The position numbers were made by a program, and so were the translations under genes. Shown here in pieces: positions 1 to 7,100 of a DNA stretch of 9,089 nt (its first letter is position 1; the number at the start of each line of letters is the position of its first letter). Under the pieces are notes generated by a model. It saw nothing but the letters and a program-made list of their open reading frames with translations, ran no database searches and was not told the DNA's origin. The DNA comes from Chitinophagaceae bacterium (GTDB taxonomy: Bacteria; Bacteroidota; Bacteroidia; Chitinophagales; Chitinophagaceae), in NCBI GenBank assembly GCA_008080615.1, contig VIKJ01000036.1, forward strand, positions 1 through 9,089, in the 5' to 3' direction.

Positions 1-196
1 GGTTTTTAAACTGCAAAAGCATCATCATCCAGATACTTTTTTGCTTTTGTGCTTCATAGATATTTGCACCAAATTTATTTATGCGATTTCCTGCTTCAGA
101 TGTAGTAATGCCATTTTCTGCATTGGTGTTAAAAGATTGTATAATTTCTTCTACTGATAATGTATGCACATTTTGTATGGGGTAAATTATTTCCAT
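1..196 (-). CDS. Cation-transporting P-type ATPase, N-terminal fragment (cut by window edge)
   Basis: Only the first 65 residues lie in the window; the gene runs off the left edge on the minus strand. The ATG is at 196-194. The visible part matches the cation-ATPase N-terminal domain of the P2-type (calcium/magnesium-pump-like) family: a 'HTLSVEEIIQSF' helix, then 'GITTSEAGNRINKFGAN' (compare the family pattern GLs..EA..R...yG.N), then 'SIWMMMLLQFKN', which resembles the conserved (S)xxxxLLxQFK stretch before the first membrane helix. The phosphorylation motif DKTGT and the ion-binding helices lie outside the window, so the transported ion cannot be told. The family uses ATP to pump cations across the inner membrane. 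It starts 32 bp after the VTT-protein gene and is probably the distal gene of the same operon, downstream of a universal stress protein. Confidence 0.8.
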   Translation of the reverse strand, partial: MEIIYPIQNVHTLSVEEIIQSFNTNAENGITTSEAGNRINKFGANIYEAQKQKSIWMMMLLQFKN

Positions 197-228
197 GATT
201 ATATAATCTTATTTTTTAGCGAGCGTTA

Positions 229-750
229 CTATAGTAAAATAATACTGTACTTTATTAAATAAGCAGAAATAAAAAACCGCACTATCCTAACGGGTACAAC
301 AATTTTTAAGAACGTAACAGGTGAAAATTTAAAATATCCCGAAATAAAACACACCATAGCGAATGGCAGTGGTGTAGTTGCAGCAAGTATAATAATCACC
401 CAGCCGTATTTTAAAAATAGATCCCCATATTGTTTAAATTTTTTCTGAAATACAATTATCCTTGCAATTTTAGCAGTATGTAAGTATTTGCCCCCTAAAA
501 AAGCAATAAACCCGCAAAGTGAAGATACAATACCCAAAACCAGCACAATCAGAAGAAATTCATTCCCGGCTTTAAATTGGTAAATTTGAGCTATGTTATT
601 AAAATACCCACCTGCATATTTATTAATTAGCATATTAATCGCTACTACAAGCAATAATGCAATGATTGTCCAAAATATTTTTTGGACAATATACTTTTTT
701 AAAAACCGCTGTTCTGTATGAACTATATTATTGTCATCTGCCTTTTTCAA
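229..750 (-). CDS. VTT/DedA-like (YqaA-type) small integral membrane protein, TTG start
   Basis: A 173-residue membrane protein with about four hydrophobic segments (near residues 23-42, 64-85, 115-139 and 149-172). The order of features resembles the VTT (SNARE-associated/DedA) fold: a glycine-rich 'FLGGKYL' after the second helix, an amphipathic 'FQKKFKQYGDLFLKYGW' stretch, a proline-bearing re-entrant-like 'TTPLPFAMVCFISGYF', then 'FSPVTFLKIVVPVRIVRF'. DedA/VTT proteins are inner-membrane proteins linked to lipid scrambling or transport and membrane homeostasis; a specific role here is not known. The frame opens with TTG at 750-748, and the preceding in-frame codons are TGA AAC, so the frame cannot extend upstream. 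An ATG at 757-755 is one base out of frame, and loss of a single A from the A5 run (bases 743-747) would join it to this frame. It begins 18 bp after the universal stress protein stop. The reading frame is secure, the exact start less so. Confidence 0.72.
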   Translation of the reverse strand: MKKADDNNIVHTEQRFLKKYIVQKIFWTIIALLLVVAINMLINKYAGGYFNNIAQIYQFKAGNEFLLIVLVLGIVSSLCGFIAFLGGKYLHTAKIARIIVFQKKFKQYGDLFLKYGWVIIILAATTPLPFAMVCFISGYFKFSPVTFLKIVVPVRIVRFFISAYLIKYSIILL

Positions 751-768
751 GTTTCATAATTTGATGTT

Positions 769-1608
769 TTATTCAGATGACTTATTAAACACCAGTAAGG
801 GAACTTTGGCATTAAACGAATATTCTGCCGACTTACTAGATAAAAATATTTTTTCGAACCAATTTCTATTTTGATCTGTAAACATGATAATCATAGAAGG
901 CTTTCTTTTTTTTATGGCAGTTTCAATATCGGTTACTAGGGATTCATTTGGGTTTCTATTAGTAAGATTAATATTGATATGGTAAGTGGCCATTTTTTTT
1001 ACAGCATGCTCAATTGCTTTTATTTGTGAACTGTTTTCTAAAACGGATGTAAGATGCAATAATTCAATTGTTGCCTTTAATGGTTTTGCAAAACCCACAA
1101 CTTTTACAATTTCCTTTTTAAAATGAACAACGTCGGATGCGTAAAGAATGCTTTTAATGGGAACAGGTTTGTATTTATATGGTACTGCAATTACAGGAAT
1201 TTGTGAATGATTAATAAGATGTTCTGTATTGGTACCTATAATCCGTTTCAATTTGCCCGCGCCTCTTGTACTGATGCAAATAAAATCGAATTTATTTGTT
1301 TGGGCATATTCCATTATACAACTTTGAGGAAAAATGGATTGTTTAATAACACATTTTGCTTTAATTGTATTTATATGTAAGCCAGTATATAGTTTCTCAA
1401 CAAACAATTCTAATTGTTGCTGAATAATATTTTTTTGTTCTTTTTCATGTGCTTCTATTCTTAAAAAATCCCATGCCGTAGGAGTTAAGATATGGTATGC
1501 GTAAAAAAAAGTGAGACCATATTTATTTTGAGCTGCTAATTGAATTGCAAAAAATAAACCTGCTTTAGAATTGTTAGAAAGATCGGTAGTAACGAGAATT
1601 TTTTTCAT
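769..1608 (-). CDS. Universal stress protein with two tandem UspA domains
   Basis: A 279-residue protein beginning MKKILVTTDLS, the usual beta-strand-1/Asp start of a UspA domain. I chose the ATG at 1608-1606 over a TTG 21 bases upstream because the domain begins right at this methionine. The first UspA domain covers about residues 1-145. It ends in 'FICISTRGAGKLKRIIGTNTEHLI', a recognisable but slightly altered form of the nucleotide-binding motif (normally G-2x-G-9x-G-S/T): the first Gly is replaced and the spacing is one shorter. 'SQIPVIAVP' then matches the final strand. The second domain (about 150-279) starts 'KSILYASDV' and ends 'KVPLLVFN'; its motif region is degenerate, so it probably does not bind ATP in the canonical way. 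Such tandem Usps are cytosolic stress-response proteins. The gene lies 50 bp after the DUF2231 gene and 18 bp before the VTT gene, which suggests co-transcription. Confidence 0.88.
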   Translation of the reverse strand: MKKILVTTDLSNNSKAGLFFAIQLAAQNKYGLTFFYAYHILTPTAWDFLRIEAHEKEQKNIIQQQLELFVEKLYTGLHINTIKAKCVIKQSIFPQSCIMEYAQTNKFDFICISTRGAGKLKRIIGTNTEHLINHSQIPVIAVPYKYKPVPIKSILYASDVVHFKKEIVKVVGFAKPLKATIELLHLTSVLENSSQIKAIEHAVKKMATYHININLTNRNPNESLVTDIETAIKKRKPSMIIMFTDQNRNWFEKIFLSSKSAEYSFNAKVPLLVFNKSSE

Positions 1609-1658
1609 AGGATTTAAATTAAAACACAAATGCTCTTTTCCATTATTGATGTTTAATT

Positions 1659-2144
1659 TTAGTCGTCGCCTGCCTTTTCTGAATTTTCTAAAGGAGCTGC
1701 TGCGCCGTTTACAATTTCAGTGTGTCTTATCTTACCACCTAAGTAACCTGTTCTTGCAACCAATACAAAGCTAAATAGGGATATAAATAGAATCACAATT
1801 GCTGTAGTACTTGTTAATGGTGATTTTATCGAGGTTAGAAATAGACCTATGATAGAGGCGATCCCCAAAATAATCAATGATATTAAAGCATACAATGCAA
1901 ATTCTTCGTGTTCTTTAATTGTAGCTTCTACAATGCCTTGAATATTTTCAACTGTTTCTTCCGCAGCTTCACCTGTTAAATACGAAATACCTGCTCCTAT
2001 TGAAGAAATGATGAATAAAAAATATGAAGCAATTTTTGTTTCATTGCTTTTCATCCAAAGGCCTAGAATTAATACTACTGCGCCTAAAAGAGAACCAAAA
2101 ATTGGCAAATGTGTGATGAGTAAGTGAATATGTGTTTGGGTCAT
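1659..2144 (-). CDS. DUF2231-type four-helix membrane protein
   Basis: A 161-residue inner-membrane protein with four hydrophobic segments (about residues 8-30, 38-57, 81-104 and 112-130) and a short charged tail. The N-terminal 'HIHLLITHLPIFGSLLG', the 'GEAAEE' after helix 2, the 'EHEE' ahead of helix 3 and the 'TGYLGGKIRHTE' after helix 4 fit the pattern I associate with the DUF2231 family (H...HxP near the N-terminus and tGxLGG near the C-terminus). Function is not established. Histidines 5, 7, 12, 79 and 141 sit at or near predicted membrane ends, so metal or haem binding is possible, but that is inference only. The ATG is at 2144-2142, only 9 bp after the rubrerythrin-like gene's stop, so the two are almost certainly translated from one message and may work together in redox or stress physiology. 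Confidence 0.7.
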   Translation of the reverse strand: MTQTHIHLLITHLPIFGSLLGAVVLILGLWMKSNETKIASYFLFIISSIGAGISYLTGEAAEETVENIQGIVEATIKEHEEFALYALISLIILGIASIIGLFLTSIKSPLTSTTAIVILFISLFSFVLVARTGYLGGKIRHTEIVNGAAAPLENSEKAGDD

Positions 2145-2153
2145 GATGTTGAG

Positions 2154-2813
2154 TTATTGAAATACAATAAATTTTTCTCTCTCAGTTAATGAAAAGTCGC
2201 AATGTTTGGGTGCAGTTGTATAAGTGTTACCACAATCTGGGCAAACAAAATAAATTGATGGTAAATTTTTAGAGGAGTTACTGTTAATGTTAGCTAAGGC
2301 TTGTTTAAAAAAGGCATTGTGTTTTAGTTCGGTTTTCATAGCATAAATCAAGCTTAAAGAGGCTATTTGATTGTCTGCGGCTTCAGCAGTTTTTAAAAAA
2401 TCGGGATACATTGTTTTGGCTTCATATGCTTCTCCGTCAATGTCGTCACTTAAGTTTTCTTTTGTTGTTTTTACTTTATAATCAGGAGTGATTATTGCAA
2501 CAGTTGAACCTGCGTCTTCTATAACAGCTTGATGATTTCTTGCGTGAATGTTTTCCGCCGCAGAAACTGCAGTATATAAAATGGCTATGTTGTGATAGCC
2601 TTCCTCATCTGCTTTCTTTGCAAATGCTTCATATTTAGCGGTTGCTGTTTTCTCTCCCTTGTATGCAGATTGCATATTTTCTATTGTTTTGGTTACTGCG
2701 TTCATATTTTGTTGAGTTGATTGTTTTATAGCTGGTTTATTATTGCATGAAGTAATTACTAAACAACTCATGGTTGTAAACAGTAAGGAATTTTTGAGGA
2801 AACGCTTTTTCAT
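2154..2813 (-). CDS. Exported rubrerythrin-like diiron lipoprotein with an incomplete rubredoxin site
   Basis: A 219-residue protein. Residues 1-22 form a lipoprotein signal peptide (basic KKRFLK, a hydrophobic core, then lipobox I-T-S-C with Cys23). The mature part is a ferritin-like four-helix domain with a full set of plausible diiron ligands: E54, E87 and H90 (ExxH), E128 and E131, E162 and H165 (ExxH). This is the rubrerythrin arrangement. The C-terminus (191-219) is a rubredoxin-like knuckle 'CPDCGNTY...PKHCDFS', but the fourth cysteine is Ser208 (codon TCA), leaving C191, C194 and C205. Rubrerythrins reduce hydrogen peroxide using electrons passed through the FeS4 site and are usually cytosolic; this one should be membrane-anchored facing the periplasm. 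The C-terminal change may weaken iron binding or alter electron delivery. It is the first gene of the tightly spaced minus-strand run. The start is ATG at 2813-2811, which places the signal peptide correctly. Confidence 0.85.
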   Translation of the reverse strand: MKKRFLKNSLLFTTMSCLVITSCNNKPAIKQSTQQNMNAVTKTIENMQSAYKGEKTATAKYEAFAKKADEEGYHNIAILYTAVSAAENIHARNHQAVIEDAGSTVAIITPDYKVKTTKENLSDDIDGEAYEAKTMYPDFLKTAEAADNQIASLSLIYAMKTELKHNAFFKQALANINSNSSKNLPSIYFVCPDCGNTYTTAPKHCDFSLTEREKFIVFQ

Positions 2814-2824
2814 AATTAACTGCT

Positions 2825-2864
2825 TAGGTAAGTACTAAAGTTAGTTTCAGTACCATCCTAACTT
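2825..2864. repeat. Overlapping inverted repeats upstream of the rubrerythrin-like gene
   Basis: The 149-bp gap between the rubrerythrin-like and GGGP synthase genes contains a perfect 7-bp inverted repeat, AAGTTAG (2838-2844) and CTAACTT (2858-2864). It is interlaced with an imperfect 12-bp pair, TAGGTAAGTACT (2825-2836) and AGTACCATCCTA (2849-2860), matching at 9 of 12 positions. Both lie 12-51 bp ahead of the gene's start, where an operator would be expected. On the minus strand TAACTTTA (2843-2836) resembles the Bacteroidota -7 element TAnnTTTG, but there is no TTG at the right distance. I do not recognise a known regulator site, and repeats of this length can arise by chance. Confidence 0.3.
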
Positions 2865-2962
2865 GTTACGCAATTAATTATAAAAGCTATAAGATTCACA
2901 CAGATAGTTTGCTAAAGTGTATTGAATAGCTAAAGGGTAAAGAGTAATTGTTCTAAAAGGAA

Positions 2963-3724
2963 TTAAACAATTTTAACGGTATCCACACTGTGTACCGCAT
3001 CGCTGATTTCTTTAATCAGGTTCAGGTCTTTTTCAATGGCATTGCCCACAACAATCACATCGGCTCCTGCTTTACAGTTGAGATATGCTTTTTCTGGTTC
3101 GGTAATGCCACCGCCAATTATGAGGGGAATATTTATATGCTTGGCTACTTTTTCTATCATCTGCTCGGTGATGGGTCTTTTTGCTCCACTACCTGCATCC
3201 ATGTAAATTAACTTCATGCCCAACATTTCACCTGCCATTGCCGTACACATGGCAATTTCATTTTTATCTGCAGGAATGGGTGTTGCATTAGAGATATAAG
3301 AAACAGTGGTGGGTGCACCTCCGTCAATAACCATATAACCAGTTGGCATAATTTCTAACCCGCTCTTTTTTACAAAAGGAGCACTAATTACGTGTTGGCC
3401 AATCAGCAGCTCGGGGTTTCTTCCTGAAATCAAGGATAAATACAAAAGGGCATCTGCATAACGGCTTACCTGAGATGGTGATCCAGGGAATAGAATAACC
3501 GGTATATCACAGCTAGATTTGATTTGTTGAATGCATTCATCTAAGTGGCTGGAAATGACAAGGCTTCCTCCAACATAAAAGTAATCCACCTTGGCTTCCT
3601 GACCCAATTGAACCAACTGAGCTATTGCATCTATATCTACCTTATCAGGATCAATAAGCACGGCGAATGATTTCTTGCCTTGCTTTTTGCGTTCTGTGAA
3701 TTGTTGGTAAATGGTTTGGTTCAT
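2963..3724 (-). CDS. Geranylgeranylglyceryl phosphate synthase family protein (GGGPS/PcrB, group II)
   Basis: A 253-residue TIM-barrel prenyltransferase that joins sn-glycerol-1-phosphate to a polyprenyl diphosphate (geranylgeranyl in studied group II enzymes), forming the first ether bond of archaeal-type lipids. Visible motifs, in order: 'VLIDPDK' (residues 22-28, acidic residues for Mg/substrate binding), 'YFYVGGSLV' (48-56), 'ILFPGSPSQ', 'ADALLYLSLISGRNPELLIGQH' signature, 'GYMVIDGG', 'YMDAGSGAKRPI', 'PLIIGGGIT' and 'ADVIVVGNAIEKD' (the last three form the phosphate-binding loops). I start at ATG 3724-3722 because the 35 residues possible upstream (to 3829) show no family resemblance and the domain begins normally at MNQTIYQQF. 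Length is typical. It is divergent from the class II reductase gene and 149 bp ahead of the rubrerythrin-like gene, so it is probably a separate transcription unit. The exact prenyl chain length cannot be read from sequence alone. Confidence 0.88.
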   Translation of the reverse strand: MNQTIYQQFTERKKQGKKSFAVLIDPDKVDIDAIAQLVQLGQEAKVDYFYVGGSLVISSHLDECIQQIKSSCDIPVILFPGSPSQVSRYADALLYLSLISGRNPELLIGQHVISAPFVKKSGLEIMPTGYMVIDGGAPTTVSYISNATPIPADKNEIAMCTAMAGEMLGMKLIYMDAGSGAKRPITEQMIEKVAKHINIPLIIGGGITEPEKAYLNCKAGADVIVVGNAIEKDLNLIKEISDAVHSVDTVKIV

Positions 3725-3947
3725 GCCTTTATTGAAAATGCTTGCTGCAAAAATGCAGAAAAGTTTTCGTTTTATGCAGTATTTAACGGTCTGTTTCCTT
3801 ATTTGCTCATATTCAGCGGTATTTAGCAATAATTTGCCTTATTTGCCTCCTTTTTTAAGGGGTTTTGAGGTTTTGTTGAATAAGTGCATTTTTATACAAA
3901 AACTATCGATTCAACAGGATTTTTTTTTCAAGATAATTTTCTACAGC

Positions 3948-4024
3948 TGTGTATAATCAAGCAAAATCAATCAGGATTTGAGGTGCGAAATTATCCACCT
4001 TCCTTATCCACAACCTGTGCATAT
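3948..4024. promoter_or_regulatory. Cluster of four DnaA-box-like 9-mers
   Basis: Compared with the DnaA box consensus TTATnCACA, four sites fall within 77 bp: 3948-3956 on the minus strand (TTATACACA, full match), 3991-3999 on the plus strand (TTATCCACC, one mismatch), 4004-4012 on the plus strand (TTATCCACA, perfect) and 4016-4024 on the minus strand (ATATGCACA, one mismatch). The two plus-strand sites are 13 bp apart start to start. Next to them is an AT-rich tract (3921-3970). Two roles are plausible: DnaA control of the reductase gene, as is known for E. coli nrdAB, or part of a replication origin. The sites are seen directly; the function is inference. Confidence 0.5.
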
Positions 4025-4052
4025 TTACGTACTTGTATTATCAAAACGTAAA
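4024..4052. repeat. Inverted repeat TTTACGT-N15-ACGTAAA, candidate operator
   Basis: A perfect 7-bp inverted repeat, TTTACGT at 4024-4030 and ACGTAAA at 4046-4052, separated by 15 bases. With a one-base bulge it extends outward by ATAT on both sides (4021-4056). The spacer holds the candidate -33 TTG (4033-4035) and the right arm lies just ahead of the -7 element, so a bound repressor would block the reductase promoter. It does not match the NrdR box pattern that controls many reductase operons, and I cannot name the regulator. Confidence 0.35.
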
Positions 4053-4062
4053 GATATTTTCG
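4033..4062 (+). promoter_or_regulatory. Candidate Bacteroidota-type promoter for the class II reductase gene
   Basis: TTG at 4033-4035 followed after 19 bases by TATTTTCG at 4055-4062, which matches the Bacteroidota -7 consensus TAnnTTTG at all but one position. The 19-base spacing is within the range expected for the primary sigma factor of this phylum. Transcription would start near 4069, giving a leader of about 60 bases before the ATG at 4131. The DnaA-box-like sites lie immediately upstream and the inverted repeat overlaps it. Confidence 0.4.
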
Positions 4063-4130
4063 TCTACCGCCTAAACAAATTACCGTTAAAGTAGGGAATT
4101 CGTTAAAAGTTTAAAAACAGCAACTGCTTT

Positions 4131-7100
4131 ATGTCTAACCCACGCACCGCCAAAGGCTTGCAATTCAGCCGCCGCTTCACCCAAGATGGTGTAAGCCCAT
4201 TTGATATGTTCGAATACGATTATCGCGACAGCATAATCAAAAATCCCAATGGGGAAAAAGTATTCGAAATGAATAATGTAGAGGTTCCCAAACAATGGAG
4301 CCAAATTGCTACAGATATCTTAGCACAAAAATATTTTAGAAAAGCAGGTGTTCCTCAAGCAGACGGATCACTTGGTAGAGAAACCAGTGTAAAACAAGTA
4401 GCTCATCGTATGGCGCATTGCTGGCGCGTATGGGGCGAACGTTATGGTTATTTCGCTTCTAAAGATGATGCACAAGTTTTTTATGATGAGTTGGCATATA
4501 GCATTCTTAATCAGGCTTGCGTTCCTAACTCACCACAATGGTTTAATACTGGTTTGCACGAAGTATACGGTATTACCGGAAAGCCACAGGGTCACTATTA
4601 TGTAGATCCTAAGGATAGCAAATTAAAAAAATCTAGCAACGCATACGAGCGTCCTCAACCACATGCTTGTTTCATTTTAAGTGTGAGTGATGATTTAGTG
4701 AACGAAGGTGGTATCATGGATCTTTGGACACGTGAAGCCCGTATTTTTAAATATGGTTCTGGAGTGGGTACGAACTTTTCTCAAATCCGTGGCGGTGGAG
4801 AGAAATTAAGTGGTGGTGGTACTTCAAGTGGATTAATGAGTTTCCTTAAAATAGGAGATCGTGCTGCTGGCGCTATCAAAAGTGGTGGTACTACACGTAG
4901 AGCGGCTAAAATGGTTTGCCTAGATTTAGATCACCCAGAAATTATGGAATTCATCAACTGGAAAGTAGGTGAAGAAAAGAAAGTGGCTGCATTAGTTGCT
5001 GCTGGTTATGATAATGGATACGAAGGAGAAGCATATGCAACCGTATCCGGACAAAACTCTAATAACTCTGTTCGTATACCCAATGATTTCTTTAAAGTAT
5101 TAGCAGATGATGGAGATTGGGAACTAAAAGCAAGAACAGATGGCCGAGTGATGAGCAAAGTACCTGCCCGCAAGGTTTGGGAAGAAATTTCTTATGCTGC
5201 TTGGCGTTGTGCAGATCCTGGTACACAATATGATACTACCATCAACGAATGGCATACATGTCCTAAGGGAGGTCGTATCAACGCTTCTAATCCATGTTCA
5301 GAGTACATGTTCTTAGACAATACTGCATGTAACCTGGCATCTATTAACCTGCGCAAATTCCACGACAACGATACCAATGTATTTGATGTTGCAGGTTTTG
5401 AATACACTACGCGTTTATGGACCACAGTACTAGAAATTTCTGTATTAATGGCCCAGTTCCCTTCTAAAGAAGTGGCACAACTATCTTATGATTACAGAAC
5501 ATTGGGATTGGGATTTGCTAACCTAGGTTCTATGTTAATGGTAAGTGGTATTGCTTACGATAGTGAAGAAGCAAGAGGCATTGCTGGAGGTATCTCTGCA
5601 ATCATGACGGGTATAGCTTATAAAACATCTGCTGAAATGGCTTCCTTCTTAGGTGCTTTTGATAAGTATGATGATAACAAAGAAGACATGCTTCGCGTTA
5701 TGCGCAACCACCGTGCTGCTGCTTACGACGCAATGGATGCATATGTAGGATTAGAAATTAAGCCTCAAGGAATCAAAGCAAAATATTGCCCTGATTATAT
5801 TTTAACTGCTGCAACCAAAGCTTGGGATGATGCAGTTCAATTGGGAGAAAAACATGGTTACCGCAACGCACAAACAACCGTTATTGCACCTACTGGTACA
5901 ATTGGTTTGGTAATGGATTGCGATACAACTGGTGTTGAGCCTGATTTTGCATTGGTTAAGTTTAAAAAATTAAGCGGTGGTGGTTATTTTAAAATCATCA
6001 ATGAATCTGTACCTCAGGCTTTGAAAAATCTGGGCTACAATCCAGCAGAAGCATTGGCAATTGAGCAATATGCAGTGGGTGCTGCTAATTTTGAGAAAGC
6101 TCCATACATTAACAATGCAAGCCTTGCTGCTAAAGGATTTACACCTGCTGAAATTGAAAAATTAAATGGTGCTGCTCGCTCTGCTTTTGAAATAGGTTTC
6201 ATTTTCAATAGATTCACTTTAGGTGATGAGTGTATGCAACGCTTAGGCTTTAAAGAAGCTGAATACAGCGATTGGAGCTTTAATTTATTAGAAGCTTTAG
6301 GATTCTCCGAAGAAGAAATTGATGCTGCAAATGATTTTGTTTGTGGTACCATGACTATTGAAGGTGCTCCATTGTTAAAAGAAGAACATCTTTCTGTGTT
6401 TGATTGTGCCAATAAATGTGGTAAGAAAGGAGAAAGATTTATTCATGCATACGGACATATCAGAATGATGGCTGCTTGTCAACCATTCTTAAGTGGGGCT
6501 ATTTCTAAAACCATCAATTTGCCACACGAAGCAACGATAGAAGAAATATCCGATTGTTATATGCTTAGCTGGCAGTTAGGTCTTAAAGCCAACGCACTTT
6601 ACCGTGATGGTTCTAAATTAAGCCAACCACTAAGTACAAAGTCTGATAAAAAGAAAAAAGCAACAGATACAGAAGCAGTAGCTGCTGAAGATGCTGCTGT
6701 AGAAGCTTCCTCTGAATCAAATATTGTTGACCTAAGTAAGTTAACAGTAGATGAATTATTAGAAGAAGTGCAAAAACGTATGGCTGCTTCAACTGATACT
6801 AAATTGAAGCGTCAATTATCTGGAATCGTAGAGAAAAAATCATTGCCGGCTAAGCGTAGAGGATTTACGCAGAAAGCTAAAATTGGTGGTCAGGTAATTT
6901 TCTTACGTACCGGAGAATACATGGACGGAACATTAGGAGAAATATTCATCGACCTAGCTAAGGAAGGATCAACCCTTCGCAGTTTCATGAACTGTTTTGC
7001 AATTGCTATTTCAGTAGGCTTGCAATATGGCGTTCCATTAGAGGAATTTGTAGAGAAGTTTGTGTTTACCAAGTTTGAACCTTCAGGAATGGTAGACCAT

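Larger units (their letters stand above)
3725..4130. other. Divergent intergenic region between GGGP synthase and class II reductase genes
   Basis: This 406-bp stretch holds no convincing gene; an 81-codon plus-strand frame across 3711-3956 has no recognisable features and starts inside the neighbouring gene. It is AT-rich, with a T-rich tract (3921-3928). It contains two similar words, TCAACAGGATTT (3911-3922) and TCAATCAGGATTT (3967-3979), a cluster of DnaA-box-like 9-mers, an inverted repeat and a candidate promoter for the reductase, each listed separately. Transcription leaves it in both directions. No cobalamin riboswitch hallmark is visible in the short leader before the reductase. Confidence 0.6.

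Noticed and set aside
1609..1629. Upstream TTG start for the universal stress protein
   Set aside because: The UspA domain begins exactly at the ATG at 1608-1606 and the seven extra residues add nothing recognisable.
3725..3829. 35-residue N-terminal extension of the GGGP synthase
   Set aside because: The extension has no family resemblance and the conserved protein begins at the ATG at 3724-3722.
3711..3956. 81-codon plus-strand frame across the GGGP synthase start and intergenic region
   Set aside because: It overlaps the start of a firmly identified gene on the other strand, its translation resembles no family, and the region is better explained as regulatory DNA.
4063..4130. Cobalamin riboswitch in the leader of the B12-dependent reductase
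   Set aside because: The predicted leader is only about 60 bases and no B12-box or supporting helices are visible; cobalamin riboswitches are much longer.
6035..6412. 125-codon minus-strand frame inside the reductase gene
   Set aside because: It is the antisense shadow of a well-conserved coding region and has no family resemblance.
6640..6725. Lys/Ala/Glu-rich segment in the reductase as an inserted domain or intein
   Set aside because: It is a short, low-complexity linker of about 30 residues with no intein motifs; conserved sequence continues on both sides in frame.
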